Numbered from the stretch's first letter, positions 11,356 to 22,335 are shown. The stretch: DNA of 64,000 bases from Nocardioides anomalus (GCF_011046535.1 NZ_CP049257.1:3100001-3164000), one strand, 5' to 3'. Numbers and translations: made by a program. Notes: generated by a model from the letters alone, not told the origin.

Positions 11356-13114
11356 TCAGCCCACGTAGGTGAGGTCGGTGACCGTGTCGTCGACGGGGAT
11401 CCGCAGGTCGCGGTCGCCGGTGAGGTCCTTGAGGACGCCGGGGGCGAAGGCGTAGATCGGCTGGTCGGGGGTCGGCGAGCCGACCAGGTCGGTGACGGCC
11501 TCGGTGATGGACTTCAAGACGCCGTCGACGCCCAAGGAGGCGCCGTCCACCGAGGCGCTGCGCACGTAGACGAAGCTCCGGCTCACGGGCTGGGAGTAGA
11601 CGACGCTGGTCGGCGTGCGCCAGGCCAGGCTGCGGATCCGGCCCTCGGTCTCGGGCGGGGTGATGTCGCGGGCGGCGTCGACGCGCGTCACCTGGTCGTC
11701 GCCGGCGCTGATGATCCGGCTGACCACGATGCTGTCGTCCGGTCCGTCACCGCGCACGACGGCGACGAGCCGCGAGCCGTCGCGCGAGACGGTGAAGTCC
11801 TTGACGTACTGCCCGGTGACGCCCGCGACGTCGACCTCGCGGACGGTGGTCCCGCGGACGTACTGCACGACGGCCCCCTCCTTGCGCCGATCGACGGTCC
11901 ACAGCCGGTCGCGCACGTCGTACGCCGGCGTGAGCAGGTCGCTCGCCGCCGTGAGGATCGGCGCCGGGGTGCCGTCGGGGTCGTCGACGGAGCCGACCAG
12001 CAGCTCGGAGCCCGAGGCGGTGACGCCGGCGGCCTGGTCGGCGCGCATGTCCAGGGCCACCGACCGCAGCTGGTAGTCGGCCTGGCCGAACGGCCCGCCG
12101 ACCTCGTCGAGGCTCCGCGGGCTGCCGGCGACGAGCCGGCCCTCGCGCAGGCCGTAGAGGACGGGGCTCGCGTCGCCGACGTACGGCGCGAAGGAGCTGC
12201 CGTAGGAGACCTCGAAGTCGTCGTCGCCGTCCCCGAGCTTCACCGGCTGCCCGTCGACGCTCACCTGGAAGCTGCGGATGTCGGGGTCCTGCCGCAGCGT
12301 CCAGGCCAGCTGGGCGACCAGCCGCTCGGCCTCGGAGGCGTCCAGGACCAGGTCGGTGTTGTCGCTGGTCAGCGTGACCTGGGCGAGCCCCCCGCGCCGA
12401 GACCGGCACCGAGACCACCGGGCGCAGGTCGGCGGGCAGGAAGGTCAGCTCGGAGCCGGACAGCCCCGGCGCGGGACCCTGCAGCAGACCGTTGACCATC
12501 GTGGACGCCAGCTGCGGTCCGCGCGGGACGAAGACCGGCTCGGGCACCAGCAGGGTGCCGCTGGGGTCGAAGAAGTAGAGCGAGACCTGGCGCAGCCGCT
12601 GCTCGAACCACGAGCGCGGCACCATGAGGTACGGCGGCGGCGCCGAGATCCGCCACTGCCCGTCGTCGTCCTGCTCCATCCCGATCCGGAACGTCGCCGC
12701 CGCACCCTCGAGCGGTCCCTGCCAGGCGCCGCGGGCGTCGGTGCGGTCGGCGTCGGAGAGCGTCATCTCCAGCTCGTCGTCGCGCAGGCCGGAGATGGTC
12801 GGGTTGCCGTAGGCGATGGTGCCGACGGGCTGCCAGGAGGCCTTCGCGTCGGTGGTGAGGAACTCGCGCGCCACGCTGGTCTTGATCGGCGGGGTCGCGG
12901 TCATGGCCTCGAGGAACCCGCGCACGACGTCCTCGGGCGAGTCGTCCTTGCCGGGGCCGCGCGGGTTGATGTTGGCCGGGTTGTCGCGCGGGCGGGTGCC
13001 ACTCGCCTGGGTCTCCACCACCGGTCCGCTGTCCGGCAGGCTCACGCCGCAGCCGCTGAGCAGCAGCCCGGCCAGGGTCGCGGCCAGCACCAGGGGCGTC
13101 GTACGGCGGGTCAC
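11356..13114 (-). CDS. lpqB: LpqB, MtrAB-associated lipoprotein (apparent single-base frameshift)
   Basis: LpqB is an extracytoplasmic lipoprotein that modulates the MtrB kinase. The N-terminal part (GTG at 13114, lipobox LLLSGC, then a GerMN-type domain) is open in one frame to about 12394. The C-terminal beta-propeller part is open in a second frame from there to 11356. Joining the frames at a run of six G (sense strand; six C at 12388-12393) restores a continuous protein of about 585 residues, close to the known LpqB length. The total span is 3n+1, as expected for one inserted base. It may be a sequencing error or a true mutation. The GTGA overlap with the mtrB stop shows operon coupling. 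Confidence 0.9.
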
Positions 13115-14754
13115 CGGACCGGCTCCGGAGCGTCCTCGGGCACCAGCGGCAGGGGGCTCTGCCGCAACGGGTGGCGCACGTGCCGCGGCAGCGTGAGCCG
13201 GAACTGCGAGCCCTCGCCCGGCCGCCCCCACGCCTGCAGCCACCCGCCGTGCAGGTGGGTGTCCTCCATCGAGATCGACAGGCCGAGCCCGGTGCCGCCG
13301 GAGGTCCGCGCCCGGGCCGGGTCGGCCCGCCAGAACCGGTTGAAGACCATGGCCGACTCCCCCGGCGCCAGCCCGACGCCGTAGTCGCGCACCGCGATGG
13401 CCGCGGCCTGCTCGTCACCGGCGACGTGGATGACGACGTCGGCGGTCCCGACGCGGCGGTCGACCCCGCCGACGTGGGCGTGGTCGATCGCGTTGGTGAC
13501 CAGGTTGCGCACCACCCGCTCGACCCGGCGCACGTCGGCCTCGGCCAGGCACGGGTGGTCGGGGGCGAGGACCCGCAGGCGCACGTCGTGCTGCTCGGCC
13601 AGCGGCCGGGTGCTGTCCACCACCCGGTGGGCCACGTCGACGAGGTTGACGTCGTCGAGGTCGAGCACGGCGGCGCCGGCGTCGAACCGGCTGATCTCGA
13701 GCAGGTCGGCCAGCAGCGTCTCGAACCGGTCGAGCTCCATCTGCAGCAGCTCGGCCGCGCGCGCGGTGACCGGGTCGAAGTCGCGCCGGGCGTCGTGCAG
13801 CACGTCGCCGGCCATCCGCACCGTGGTCAGCGGCGTGCGCAGCTCGTGGGAGACGTCGGAGACGAAGCGGCGCTGCACCCGGCTCAGCTCCTCCAGCTGC
13901 CGGATCTGGCGCTGCAGGTTGGAGGCCATCTGGTTGAACGACGTCGCGAGCCGCGCCACGTCGTCCTCACCGGAGACCCGCAGCCGCTCCTGGAGCCGAC
14001 CGGCCGCCAGCCGCTCGGCCACCTCGCGGGCCATCCGCACCGGTGTCACCACCTGCCGGGTCACCAGCCAGGTCACCCCGGCCACCAGGACCAGCAGCAG
14101 CCCGCCCGCGGTGAGCAGAGCCCGGGTGACCAGGTCCATCGTGCTCTGCTGCTCCTCGAGCGGGAACAGGAAGTAGACCGTGTACGTCGCGCCGTCGGCC
14201 GGCAGCGAGATCTGCGAGCCCACCACGATCCCGGGCTCGTGGCGCACCACGTCGCCCTGGTCGTCGAGCGTCCCGAGGTCGGCGTAGGTCCACGCCCGGG
14301 CCGCACCGATGGTCTGGAAGTGGTCCTCCAGCGAGACCGGGACGCTGGCCAGGTCGTAGTCGCCGCTGGACGACGTGCCGCCCTGGGCGATGCGCACCCC
14401 CTCGCCGGCCGGGCCGGCCACGACCACGCCGTACCCGCGCGTCGAGGCCCGGTCCAGGATCACGTCGACGATGTCGCCGCGCTGGACCGACGCGTCCTCC
14501 TGGCCCGAGGCCTGGGACAGCAGGTCGTCGACCTCGACGATCTCGCCCGCGACCTCGTGGGTCACCGCGTCCACCCGCCGGTCGAGCAGGCCGTCGCGGA
14601 TCTGCTGCAGCAACAGCCAGCCCATGGTGGCGATGACCAGCGCGCACAGCACCACGGTGCTCGCGACCACCCGGGCCTGGATCGAGCGGCGCCAGAACGT
14701 CAGCCCGCGGCGCAGGGCGCCGGGGAAGCTGCGGGGCGCACGCGCGCGGAGCAC
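13111..14754 (-). CDS. mtrB: Sensor histidine kinase MtrB
   Basis: MtrB phosphorylates MtrA and controls cell division and envelope genes. The 547-residue protein has a membrane helix near residues 28-50, an extracytoplasmic sensor domain of about 160 residues, and a second helix near 210-232. These are followed by a HAMP linker, a HisKA domain with the phospho-accepting His in SDVSHELRTPLTTVR, and an HATPase domain (NLVTNAIDHA, DYGVGL, GGTGLGLSI). The GTG at 14754 starts 17 nt after the mtrA stop. Its TGA overlaps the lpqB GTG, so mtrA-mtrB-lpqB form one unit. Confidence 0.97.
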   Translation of the reverse strand: MLRARAPRSFPGALRRGLTFWRRSIQARVVASTVVLCALVIATMGWLLLQQIRDGLLDRRVDAVTHEVAGEIVEVDDLLSQASGQEDASVQRGDIVDVILDRASTRGYGVVVAGPAGEGVRIAQGGTSSSGDYDLASVPVSLEDHFQTIGAARAWTYADLGTLDDQGDVVRHEPGIVVGSQISLPADGATYTVYFLFPLEEQQSTMDLVTRALLTAGGLLLVLVAGVTWLVTRQVVTPVRMAREVAERLAAGRLQERLRVSGEDDVARLATSFNQMASNLQRQIRQLEELSRVQRRFVSDVSHELRTPLTTVRMAGDVLHDARRDFDPVTARAAELLQMELDRFETLLADLLEISRFDAGAAVLDLDDVNLVDVAHRVVDSTRPLAEQHDVRLRVLAPDHPCLAEADVRRVERVVRNLVTNAIDHAHVGGVDRRVGTADVVIHVAGDEQAAAIAVRDYGVGLAPGESAMVFNRFWRADPARARTSGGTGLGLSISMEDTHLHGGWLQAWGRPGEGSQFRLTLPRHVRHPLRQSPLPLVPEDAPEPVR

Positions 14755-14771
14755 TGCCGAGGACCCGGGTC

Positions 14772-15485
14772 TCAGCCCGTGCCGGCCTTGTAGCCGACGC
14801 CGCGCACGGTCACCACGATCTCCGGGCTCTCCGGGTCGTGCTCGACCTTGGAGCGCAGCCGCTGCACGTGCACGTTGACCAGCCGGGTGTCGGCGGCGTG
14901 GCGGTAGCCCCAGACCTGCTCCAGCAGCACCTCACGGGTGAAGACCTGCCACGGCTTGCGGGCCAGGCACACGAGCAGGTCGAACTCCAGGGGCGTGAGG
15001 TTGATCGGCTCGCCGTCGCGGCTCACCGCGTGGCCGGCCACGTCGATGACGATGTCGCCGATGCTCAGCGACTCCTGCGCGCCGCGGTCGTTGCGGCGTA
15101 CGCGCGCCCGGATCCGCGCGACCAGCTCCTTGGGCTTGAACGGCTTGACCACGTAGTCGTCGGCGCCCGACTCCAGCCCGACCACCACGTCGACGGTGTC
15201 GCCGCGGGCGGTGAGCATGACGATGGGCACCCCGGACTCGGCCCGGATCTCCCGGCACACGTCGATGCCGTCCTTGCCGGGCAGCATCAGGTCGAGCAGG
15301 ACGACATCGGGCTTGAACTCGTGGAACGCCGCCAGCGCCAGGTCGCCGCGGGTGACCACACGGGCGTCGAAGCCCTCCTGGCGCAGCACGATCGAGAGCA
15401 TCTCGGCCAACGAGGCGTCGTCGTCGACCACGAGGACGCGCCCCTGGGTCGCGAGGTCCACGACGGGCACCGGCTGCTCAGCCAT
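14772..15485 (-). CDS. mtrA: Response regulator MtrA
   Basis: This OmpR/PhoB-type regulator of 237 residues has the receiver pocket VVDDD, phospho-acceptor Asp in LLDLMLPGKDG and conserved Lys in VKPFKPKEL. Its winged-helix C-terminus includes LTPLEFDLLVCLARKPWQVFTREVLL split across helix and wing and ends with VRGVGYKAG. The ATG at 15485 gives the usual short N-terminus; a GTG at 15503 would add six residues. MtrA homologues bind direct repeats related to GTCACAGCG and regulate cell-wall and division genes. A matching repeat is seen at 51301-51318 in this window. Confidence 0.97.
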   Translation of the reverse strand: MAEQPVPVVDLATQGRVLVVDDDASLAEMLSIVLRQEGFDARVVTRGDLALAAFHEFKPDVVLLDLMLPGKDGIDVCREIRAESGVPIVMLTARGDTVDVVVGLESGADDYVVKPFKPKELVARIRARVRRNDRGAQESLSIGDIVIDVAGHAVSRDGEPINLTPLEFDLLVCLARKPWQVFTREVLLEQVWGYRHAADTRLVNVHVQRLRSKVEHDPESPEIVVTVRGVGYKAGTG

Positions 15486-15528
15486 GCGCCAATTCTGCCG
15501 CACGGCCCAGAAGAGCCGGGCCCGGACG

Positions 15529-15565
15529 CACGACGGCCCGGGCGCAGTGCGCCCGGGCCGTCGTG
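15529..15565 (-). terminator. Long hairpin terminator after ahcY
   Basis: CACGACGGCCCGGGCG and CGCCCGGGCCGTCGTG pair perfectly over at least 16 bp around CAGTG. The hairpin begins 12 bp past the ahcY stop and separates ahcY from mtrA. Confidence 0.8.
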
Positions 15566-15576
15566 GAGGTGGTCGA

Positions 15577-17007
<1,431 letters not shown>

Positions 17008-17035
17008 CGGGTTGTCTCCTAGGAGGCTGGAGTCA

Positions 17036-17082
17036 GGTCTGCGCCGCGCATCTGCGCGTAGTTGGGATCTCCCACGCGGACC
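17036..17082 (-). promoter_or_regulatory. Structured leader of ahcY, candidate cis-regulatory RNA
   Basis: On the sense strand an outer GGUC/GACC stem encloses hairpin UGGG-AGAU-CCCA (17074-17063) and hairpin CGCGC-AGAU-GCGCG (17058-17045). A CGCG just before the first hairpin can instead pair with the CGCG that opens the second, so two folds compete. A GTG at about 17075 opens an 18-codon frame ([17 protein letters not shown]) whose TAG overlaps the ahcY ribosome site. I could not match it to the SAH riboswitch consensus. Confidence 0.4.
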
Positions 17083-17131
17083 GTCCCAGGGTATGGCGAG
17101 CGCTGCCGCAGGGGTGAATCCTCGCGGCCGC

Positions 17132-18091
17132 TCAGTGCGCGGCGGGCTCGTGGCCGGCGTCGGCCTTCTTCCCGAACGGCAGGCGCACGACGACGGCGAC
17201 GACCAGGGCGCCCCAGACGATCCCGATGAGGGCGGAGACGCCGGTGTTGGCCAACCAGGCGAGAGCGGAGCCCACGGGGCCGTGGACGGCGTCGTGGATG
17301 TGCTCCTCCCAGTGGTGGACGGTGTCGTAGGGCCAGTGCCAACCGACCTCGGCGGAGTTGACCAGCAGGATGTGGCCACCGACCCAGAGCATGGCGGCGA
17401 TGCCGACCACGGAGATGACGGAGAGCAGGCGGGGCATGGCCTTGACCAGCCCGTGGCCGAGCCGCTGGGCGAAGGCCGCGTCGCGCTGGATCAGGTGCAG
17501 GCCGACGTCGTCCATCTTCACGATCAGGCCGACCACGCCGTAGACGAGCACGGTGATGGCCACGGCGACGACGAGCAGGATCAGGGCCCGCGGGACGATC
17601 GACTCGTCGGCGACCTCGTTGAGGGCGATGACCATGATCTCGGCGGACAGGATGAAGTCGGTGCGGATGGCGCTCGCGGTCAGCTCGTCCTCGGCCTCGG
17701 GCCCGGACTCGGTGGCCAGCTGGTGCTCCTCGTGGCCGGCGATCTTCTCCCAGACCTTCTCGGCGCCCTCGTAGCAGAGATAGGTGCCACCGGCCATGAG
17801 GATGACCGGCAGCGCCCACGAGGCGAACTGGCTGAGGACCAGCGCGGCCGGGAGGATGAAGAGGATCTTGTTGCGCAGCGAGCCGACGGCGATCTTGCGG
17901 ATGATCGGGAGCTCGCGCTCGGCGGCGACGCCGGAGACGTACTGCGGGGTGACCGCGGTGTCGTCGACCACGACGCCGGCGGCCTTGGCGCTGGCCCGAC
18001 CGGCGGCCGCGCCGACGTCGTCGACCGACGCGGCGGCCATCCGGGCCAGCGCGGCGATGTCGTCGAACAGGCCGAACAGCCCGGCACTCAT
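17132..18091 (-). CDS. DUF808 family membrane protein
   Basis: The 319-residue protein is a DUF808 (YedI-like) membrane protein of unknown function. The N-terminus is characteristic: [19 protein letters not shown] followed by an Ala-rich stretch with [13 protein letters not shown]. About six hydrophobic helices follow, with a polar loop ([13 protein letters not shown]) and a helix containing [17 protein letters not shown]. The C-terminus is short and polar. It stands alone between ahcY and an acyltransferase gene, all on the same strand. Nothing in the sequence suggests a substrate. Confidence 0.9.
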   Translation of the reverse strand: MSAGLFGLFDDIAALARMAAASVDDVGAAAGRASAKAAGVVVDDTAVTPQYVSGVAAERELPIIRKIAVGSLRNKILFILPAALVLSQFASWALPVILMAGGTYLCYEGAEKVWEKIAGHEEHQLATESGPEAEDELTASAIRTDFILSAEIMVIALNEVADESIVPRALILLVVAVAITVLVYGVVGLIVKMDDVGLHLIQRDAAFAQRLGHGLVKAMPRLLSVISVVGIAAMLWVGGHILLVNSAEVGWHWPYDTVHHWEEHIHDAVHGPVGSALAWLANTGVSALIGIVWGALVVAVVVRLPFGKKADAGHEPAAH

Positions 18092-18101
18092 GGGCGGAAG
18101 G

Positions 18102-19271
18102 TTAGCGAGCGGCCAAGGGGCGGTCGCTCGCCGCCTCCTCGATGGCGCCCGCGATCTGCTCGGCGTGGGTCGGCGCGGCGGCCAGCTGGACGGCCGCCTC
18201 GACGTGCTTCTCGGCGGTGCCGAAGGGATCGACCGCGTGGTTGAGGACGCGGGCGACGGGCGACCAGGCCAGCACCAGGGCGAGGGCCACGGCGCCGGCG
18301 GTGGTGAGCGCGAAGGCGATCGCCGCGTGGCCCGCCGCCCAGTCGGCGTACCCGGCGTACTCCGCGCCCTTGATGACGAAGCCGTGGAAGAGGTAGACGA
18401 CCAGGGTGGCCGCGCCCATCGTGGTGAACCAGCCGCCGGCGCGCGGGATCAGCGCGAAGAAGGACAGCGCACCGACCAGGCCGACGGCGAGCAGCCCGGC
18501 CCGGACCGCGAGGCCGTGGGCGTCGCTGGCGCCGAGGTCCTGGTAGCCGTAGCTGTAGTAGAGCCAGTCGGTGCTCCCGACCAGCTGGTCCATCCAGGTG
18601 GCGCCGACCAGGATGGCCAGGAAGCCGAGGATGCCGGCGGTGCGCGCCCAGGGGGCGCGCAGCACCTCGAGCCGCTCGGGCGTGGCCTTGAGGCCGAGCA
18701 CGAAGAACGGCAGGAAGCCGCAGATCCGGAAGAAGTCGAAGGTGCTGTCCGCGACCATGCCGCCAGCCAGGCTGATCGCGATGGCCACGGGTACGGCGAG
18801 CAGGGCCGGCACCGCCTTGAACACCGGCGTCGCGAGCCGCCAGAAGAACAGGGCCGAGAGGTACCACATCGGCCAGTGCGGGTCCTGGAACACGTCGCGC
18901 AGCTGCTCACCGCCGAGGTAGATCCGGAACAGCGCGAGCGCGCACTCGAAGAGGACGTACGGGATGGCCACGGTGCGCACGAGCTGCCACATCCGGGCCG
19001 GGGTGTAGGCGAACGAGCGCGACAGGTAGCCCGTGACGAAGACGAAGGCCGGCACGTGCCACAGGTAGAGCGAGTCGTAGAGGTGCGAGACCGCGCCCAC
19101 GCGCGGCAGCAGCGTCCAGGAGTGCCCGACGACCACGAGCAGGACGAGCCCCATCTTGGCGTTGTCGAACCACGGGTCGCGGGCCTTGGCCGGCGCCGGG
19201 CCTGCCGCGGCTCCGGCGGCAGGGGCGGCGGCGGGCGTGCGGGCAGGCGCGGTCGGGGACGTGCTGCTCAC
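18102..19271 (-). CDS. Acyltransferase family (OafA/AT3-like) integral membrane protein
   Basis: The 389-residue protein begins with a Pro/Ala-rich cytoplasmic tail and then DPWFDNAKMGLVLLVVVGHSW, the opening motif of acyltransferase family 3, where the His of VVGHSW is the conserved residue. About ten membrane helices follow. AT3 proteins transfer acetyl or other acyl groups to envelope sugars or lipids. The acceptor here is unknown. I chose the GTG at 19271 (VSSTSPTAPA) because the longer frame upstream is an antisense shadow of the next gene. A soluble Ala-rich C-terminal tail of about 50 residues follows the last helix. Confidence 0.85.
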   Translation of the reverse strand: MSSTSPTAPARTPAAAPAAGAAAGPAPAKARDPWFDNAKMGLVLLVVVGHSWTLLPRVGAVSHLYDSLYLWHVPAFVFVTGYLSRSFAYTPARMWQLVRTVAIPYVLFECALALFRIYLGGEQLRDVFQDPHWPMWYLSALFFWRLATPVFKAVPALLAVPVAIAISLAGGMVADSTFDFFRICGFLPFFVLGLKATPERLEVLRAPWARTAGILGFLAILVGATWMDQLVGSTDWLYYSYGYQDLGASDAHGLAVRAGLLAVGLVGALSFFALIPRAGGWFTTMGAATLVVYLFHGFVIKGAEYAGYADWAAGHAAIAFALTTAGAVALALVLAWSPVARVLNHAVDPFGTAEKHVEAAVQLAAAPTHAEQIAGAIEEAASDRPLAAR

Positions 19272-19326
19272 GCAGTCCGGATACCCGGGCGGGCTCTCCG
19301 CGACACCTGCTACCGGCCGGTAGCCC

Positions 19327-20358
19327 TCAGTCCGTGACGAGGCCCACGCGGAGGTACTCCGCGCCGTAGGTCCCCGACAGCAGCAGCGAGGCGTAGCACG
19401 CGACCTCGCTCGAGGCCTCGGTCTCGATGCTCTCCACCCGCACGCCCCGCTCGGACGCGGCGGCCAGGAGCCGACCGCGCTGCTCGCGGAAGTACGGCGA
19501 CTGAGAGCCGTCCTCGAGCACCAGCAGCACCGGGCGGCGCACGGTCGCGCCCTCGTCGAACGGGTCGTCGAAGACGTCGCGCGGCCGGGCCGCCTCGAGG
19601 ATCGGCAGCAGGTGCTCGGCGTCGCCGGCGATGGCCGTGAGGCCGGAGGCACGGCGCACTGACTCCGCGATCCGGCGGGCGGCGCGGGCGGCCAGCACGG
19701 TGCCGCCCCAGACCAGCGGGTTGGTGTCGGCCAGCGCGATGGCCAGCATCTTGGCCGGGTTGACCGCGAGGTCGCGGTGCGGCGAGCAGGAGATGGCCAC
19801 GTCGTCGAGGGCCTGCGCCACCTGGTCCGCGTCGGTGGCCGGCCCGAGCTGGACCTGGTCGAGGTAGCTCAGCATGACCACCGCGGTGGCCAGCTGGTCG
19901 CGGGTGGCGACGGGCAGGATCGTGCTCCAGCGGCCGGCGGCGTGCTCGGCCACCATCGAGGCCGGCGGGCAGGCCACCACGACCTGGCAGCCGCGGCGGT
20001 TGGCCTCGGCGACCGCCGACGCGGTGCCGGTGTCGGAGCCGTCCGGGGCCAGCACGACGACCAGGTCGAGACTGCCGGCCCAGCCCGGCAGGGCCGGTCC
20101 GGGCCAGGCCACGAACGGCACCGGGCACCACGGCTCGAGCACCGCGCGCAGCAGGCGGGAGTCGGGGCCGGCCGCGATGACCGCGCGCGGCTGGCCGTTC
20201 TCGCGCGAGCGGGCCACGGCCTCGGCGATGGCCTCGGCCGCGTCGCCGGCCTCGCGGCGTACGCGCGCGCCGGACTCGGCCAGCTCCCGCAGCCGCACGT
20301 CGTGCTGCGCGAGCGCGGAGGCGTCGTCGAGGCGGGACTCGTCGAACCAGCTGACCAC
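19327..20358 (-). CDS. SIS-domain sugar isomerase-like protein (Rv3256c homologue)
   Basis: The 343-residue protein resembles the bifunctional phosphoglucose/phosphomannose isomerase C-terminal region seen next to manB in many actinobacteria (Rv3256c in M. tuberculosis). Visible features are an N-terminal helix MVSWFDESRLDD, an SIS-like Rossmann segment with AVIAAGPDSRLLRAVLEPW and LDLVVVLAPDG, and a second alpha-beta half with NPLVWGGTVLAARAARR. The role is probably in mannose phosphate supply for envelope glycans, but catalytic activity has not been shown for this family. It is followed in the gene order by a Trm112-like gene and manB, read from the other end of the same operon. Confidence 0.8.
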   Translation of the reverse strand: MVSWFDESRLDDASALAQHDVRLRELAESGARVRREAGDAAEAIAEAVARSRENGQPRAVIAAGPDSRLLRAVLEPWCPVPFVAWPGPALPGWAGSLDLVVVLAPDGSDTGTASAVAEANRRGCQVVVACPPASMVAEHAAGRWSTILPVATRDQLATAVVMLSYLDQVQLGPATDADQVAQALDDVAISCSPHRDLAVNPAKMLAIALADTNPLVWGGTVLAARAARRIAESVRRASGLTAIAGDAEHLLPILEAARPRDVFDDPFDEGATVRRPVLLVLEDGSQSPYFREQRGRLLAAASERGVRVESIETEASSEVACYASLLLSGTYGAEYLRVGLVTD

Positions 20359-20362
20359 CGGA

Positions 20363-20545
20363 TCAGCCCGGCCGGCGGGCTTCGTCGACCAGCAGCACCG
20401 GGATGTCGTCGCGGACCGGGTAGATCAGCCCGCACGACTGGCAGACCAGCTCGCCGCCGTCCTCGGTCTCGCGCGGCACGAGGTCGCCGTGGCAGTCCGG
20501 GCAGACGATGATCGCCAGCAGCTCCGGGGAGAGGTTGAGCGCCAT
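20363..20545 (-). CDS. Trm112-family zinc-ribbon-like small protein
   Basis: This 60-residue protein has two Cys pairs (CPDCHGDL and CQSCGLIYPV), the Trm112/YcaR pattern, ending PVRDDIPVLLVDEARR. Trm112 proteins stabilise methyltransferases in eukaryotes; bacterial members are small proteins of unclear role. The TGA of manB overlaps the ATG as TGATG, so translation is coupled. The next gene (SIS protein) starts 4 nt after its stop. Confidence 0.88.
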   Translation of the reverse strand: MALNLSPELLAIIVCPDCHGDLVPRETEDGGELVCQSCGLIYPVRDDIPVLLVDEARRPG

Positions 20546-21915
20546 CACGCACCCTTTCGGATCAGCGCGAGCACGTCGTCGCGCACCCGCTCCATGGTCT
20601 CGCGGTCCCTGCCCTCGGCGTTGAGACGCAGCAACGGCTCGGTGTTGGAGGGCCGCACGTTGAAGGTCCAGTCGGCGTGGCTGACGGTCAGCCCGTCGAG
20701 CCGGTCGAGGGTGACCCCCTCCTGCCCGTCGTAGGCCGCCTCGACGACCGCGGTCACCGCGGCGGTGTCGGCCACGGTGGAGTTGACCTCGCCGCTGAGC
20801 GGGTAGGGGTCGTACTCCGCGACCAGCTCCGAGAGCGGCAGGTCGGTCTCGGACAGCGCGGCCAGCGCGTGCAGGGCGGCCAGCATCCCGGAGTCCGCGC
20901 GCCAGAAGTCGCGGAAGTAGAAGTGGCCGCTGTGCTCGCCGCCGAAGACCGCGTCGGTCTCGGCCATCGTGGCCTTGATGAACGAGTGGCCCACCCGGGT
21001 GCGCACCGGCGTGCCGCCCAGCGAGGTCACCAGCTCGGGCACCGCACGGCTGGTGATGAGGTTGTGGATCACCGTGGCGCCGGGGTCCTTGGCCAGCTCG
21101 CGGCGGGCGATGAGCCCGGTCAGCGCCGACGGCGAGACGGCCTGGCCGCGCTCGTCGACGAGGAAGCAGCGGTCGGCGTCGCCGTCGAAGGCCAGCCCGA
21201 TGTCGGCGCCCTCCTCCAGCACGCGGGCCTGCAGGTCGCGCAGGTTCTCGATCTCGATCGGGTTGGCCTCGTGGTTCGGGAAGGTGCCGTCGAGCTCGAA
21301 GTACATCGGCACCAGCTCGACGCCGCTCACCTGGCCCAGCACCGCCGGCGCGGTGTGCCCGGCCATGCCGTTGCCGGCGTCGGCGACGACCTTGAGCGAG
21401 CGGCCGCCGGCGACCGGGGCCAGCGTGAGCAGGTGGTCGGCGTAGGCGTCGAGCAGGTCGAGCTCGCTGACCTCCCCGCGGGCGCCGTCCACCGCGCGCG
21501 GCTCCAGGACCAGGTCGCGGATCTCGGCGAGCCCGGACTCCATGCCCAGCGGCACGGCGTTGGCCCGGCACATCTTGATCCCGTTGTACGCCGCGGGGTT
21601 GTGGCTGGCCGTGAACATCGCGCCCGGCACCTCGAGGTGGCCGGAGGCGAAGTAGAGCATGTCGGTGGAGGCCAGCCCGATCATGACCACGTCGGCGCCG
21701 GCCTCGGCCGCGCCCTCGGCGAACGCGGCGGCCAGCGCCGGCGACGTGGGCCGCATGTCGTGGCCGACGACCACGCGGGTGGCGCCGGTGACCTGGGTGT
21801 GCGCGCGACCGGTGGCGCGGGCCAGCGGCTCGTCGATCTGCTCCGGCGCGAGACCGCGGACGTCGTAGGCCTTGAAGACGCCGGTGACGACGGCGGGGTC
21901 GGGGGCGGGATCCAC
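20545..21915 (-). CDS. manB: Phosphomannomutase/phosphoglucomutase
   Basis: The enzyme interconverts mannose-6-phosphate and mannose-1-phosphate, the precursor of GDP-mannose for envelope mannans. The 456-residue protein shows the four alpha-D-phosphohexomutase signatures: catalytic serine loop TASHNP (about residues 103-108), metal site DGDADR, sugar-specificity loop GGEHSGH, and the phosphate-binding RPSNTEP near the C-terminus. The call and neighbours match Rv3257c in M. tuberculosis. It is the first gene of a short operon with the Trm112-like and SIS genes. Confidence 0.96.
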   Translation of the reverse strand: MDPAPDPAVVTGVFKAYDVRGLAPEQIDEPLARATGRAHTQVTGATRVVVGHDMRPTSPALAAAFAEGAAEAGADVVMIGLASTDMLYFASGHLEVPGAMFTASHNPAAYNGIKMCRANAVPLGMESGLAEIRDLVLEPRAVDGARGEVSELDLLDAYADHLLTLAPVAGGRSLKVVADAGNGMAGHTAPAVLGQVSGVELVPMYFELDGTFPNHEANPIEIENLRDLQARVLEEGADIGLAFDGDADRCFLVDERGQAVSPSALTGLIARRELAKDPGATVIHNLITSRAVPELVTSLGGTPVRTRVGHSFIKATMAETDAVFGGEHSGHFYFRDFWRADSGMLAALHALAALSETDLPLSELVAEYDPYPLSGEVNSTVADTAAVTAVVEAAYDGQEGVTLDRLDGLTVSHADWTFNVRPSNTEPLLRLNAEGRDRETMERVRDDVLALIRKGA

Positions 21916-21933
21916 GGCCCCGACCCTAGTTGC

Positions 21934-22314
21934 TCAGCGGTCGATCGCCTCGTCGTGGGTGAGCACGCGCAGGTGGCCGCGGCGACCGGTCTCGCGGGAG
22001 CCGTACTCGGTGGTCGGCGCGGCCGGAGGAGCGGCCACCGGGCGGGCGGCCTCGCGCACGGCGTCGGCCAGGGCCAGCAGGTCGTCGTCGGACGGGCCGC
22101 TGGGCGCCTTGAGGTCCGAGACCAGCCGCAGCACCTCCCAGCCGCGGGGGGCGGAGAGCCGCTCGGCGTGCTGGGCGCACAGGTCGTAGGCGTGCGGCTC
22201 GGCGTACGTCGCGAGCGGGCCCAGCACCGCCGTCTGGTCGGCGTAGACGTAGGTGAGCGTGGTGACCGCGGGACGGTCGCACGCGGTGCGCGAGCAGCGC
22301 CGGGCAGGACTCAC
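21934..22314 (-). CDS. DUF3499 family protein (Rv3258c homologue)
   Basis: This 126-residue protein starts VSPARRCSRTACDRPAVTTLTYVYAD and keeps a CSRTAC...CAQH pattern of three cysteines and one histidine that could bind zinc. The rest is charged and probably disordered towards the C-terminus. The family is restricted to actinobacteria and has no known function. It always lies between manB and the divergent zincin-like gene, as here. The GTG at 22314 is the best start: 33 bp separate it from the divergent gene's GTG at 22348. Confidence 0.85.
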   Translation of the reverse strand: MSPARRCSRTACDRPAVTTLTYVYADQTAVLGPLATYAEPHAYDLCAQHAERLSAPRGWEVLRLVSDLKAPSGPSDDDLLALADAVREAARPVAAPPAAPTTEYGSRETGRRGHLRVLTHDEAIDR

Positions 22315-22335
22315 CCCCGGAACGTACCTCCGTAC

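Noticed and set aside
17008..17131. SAH riboswitch before ahcY
   Set aside because: AGCGCT and nearby words resemble parts of the consensus, but I could not place the conserved core in the right order on the sense strand. A covariance-model search would decide.
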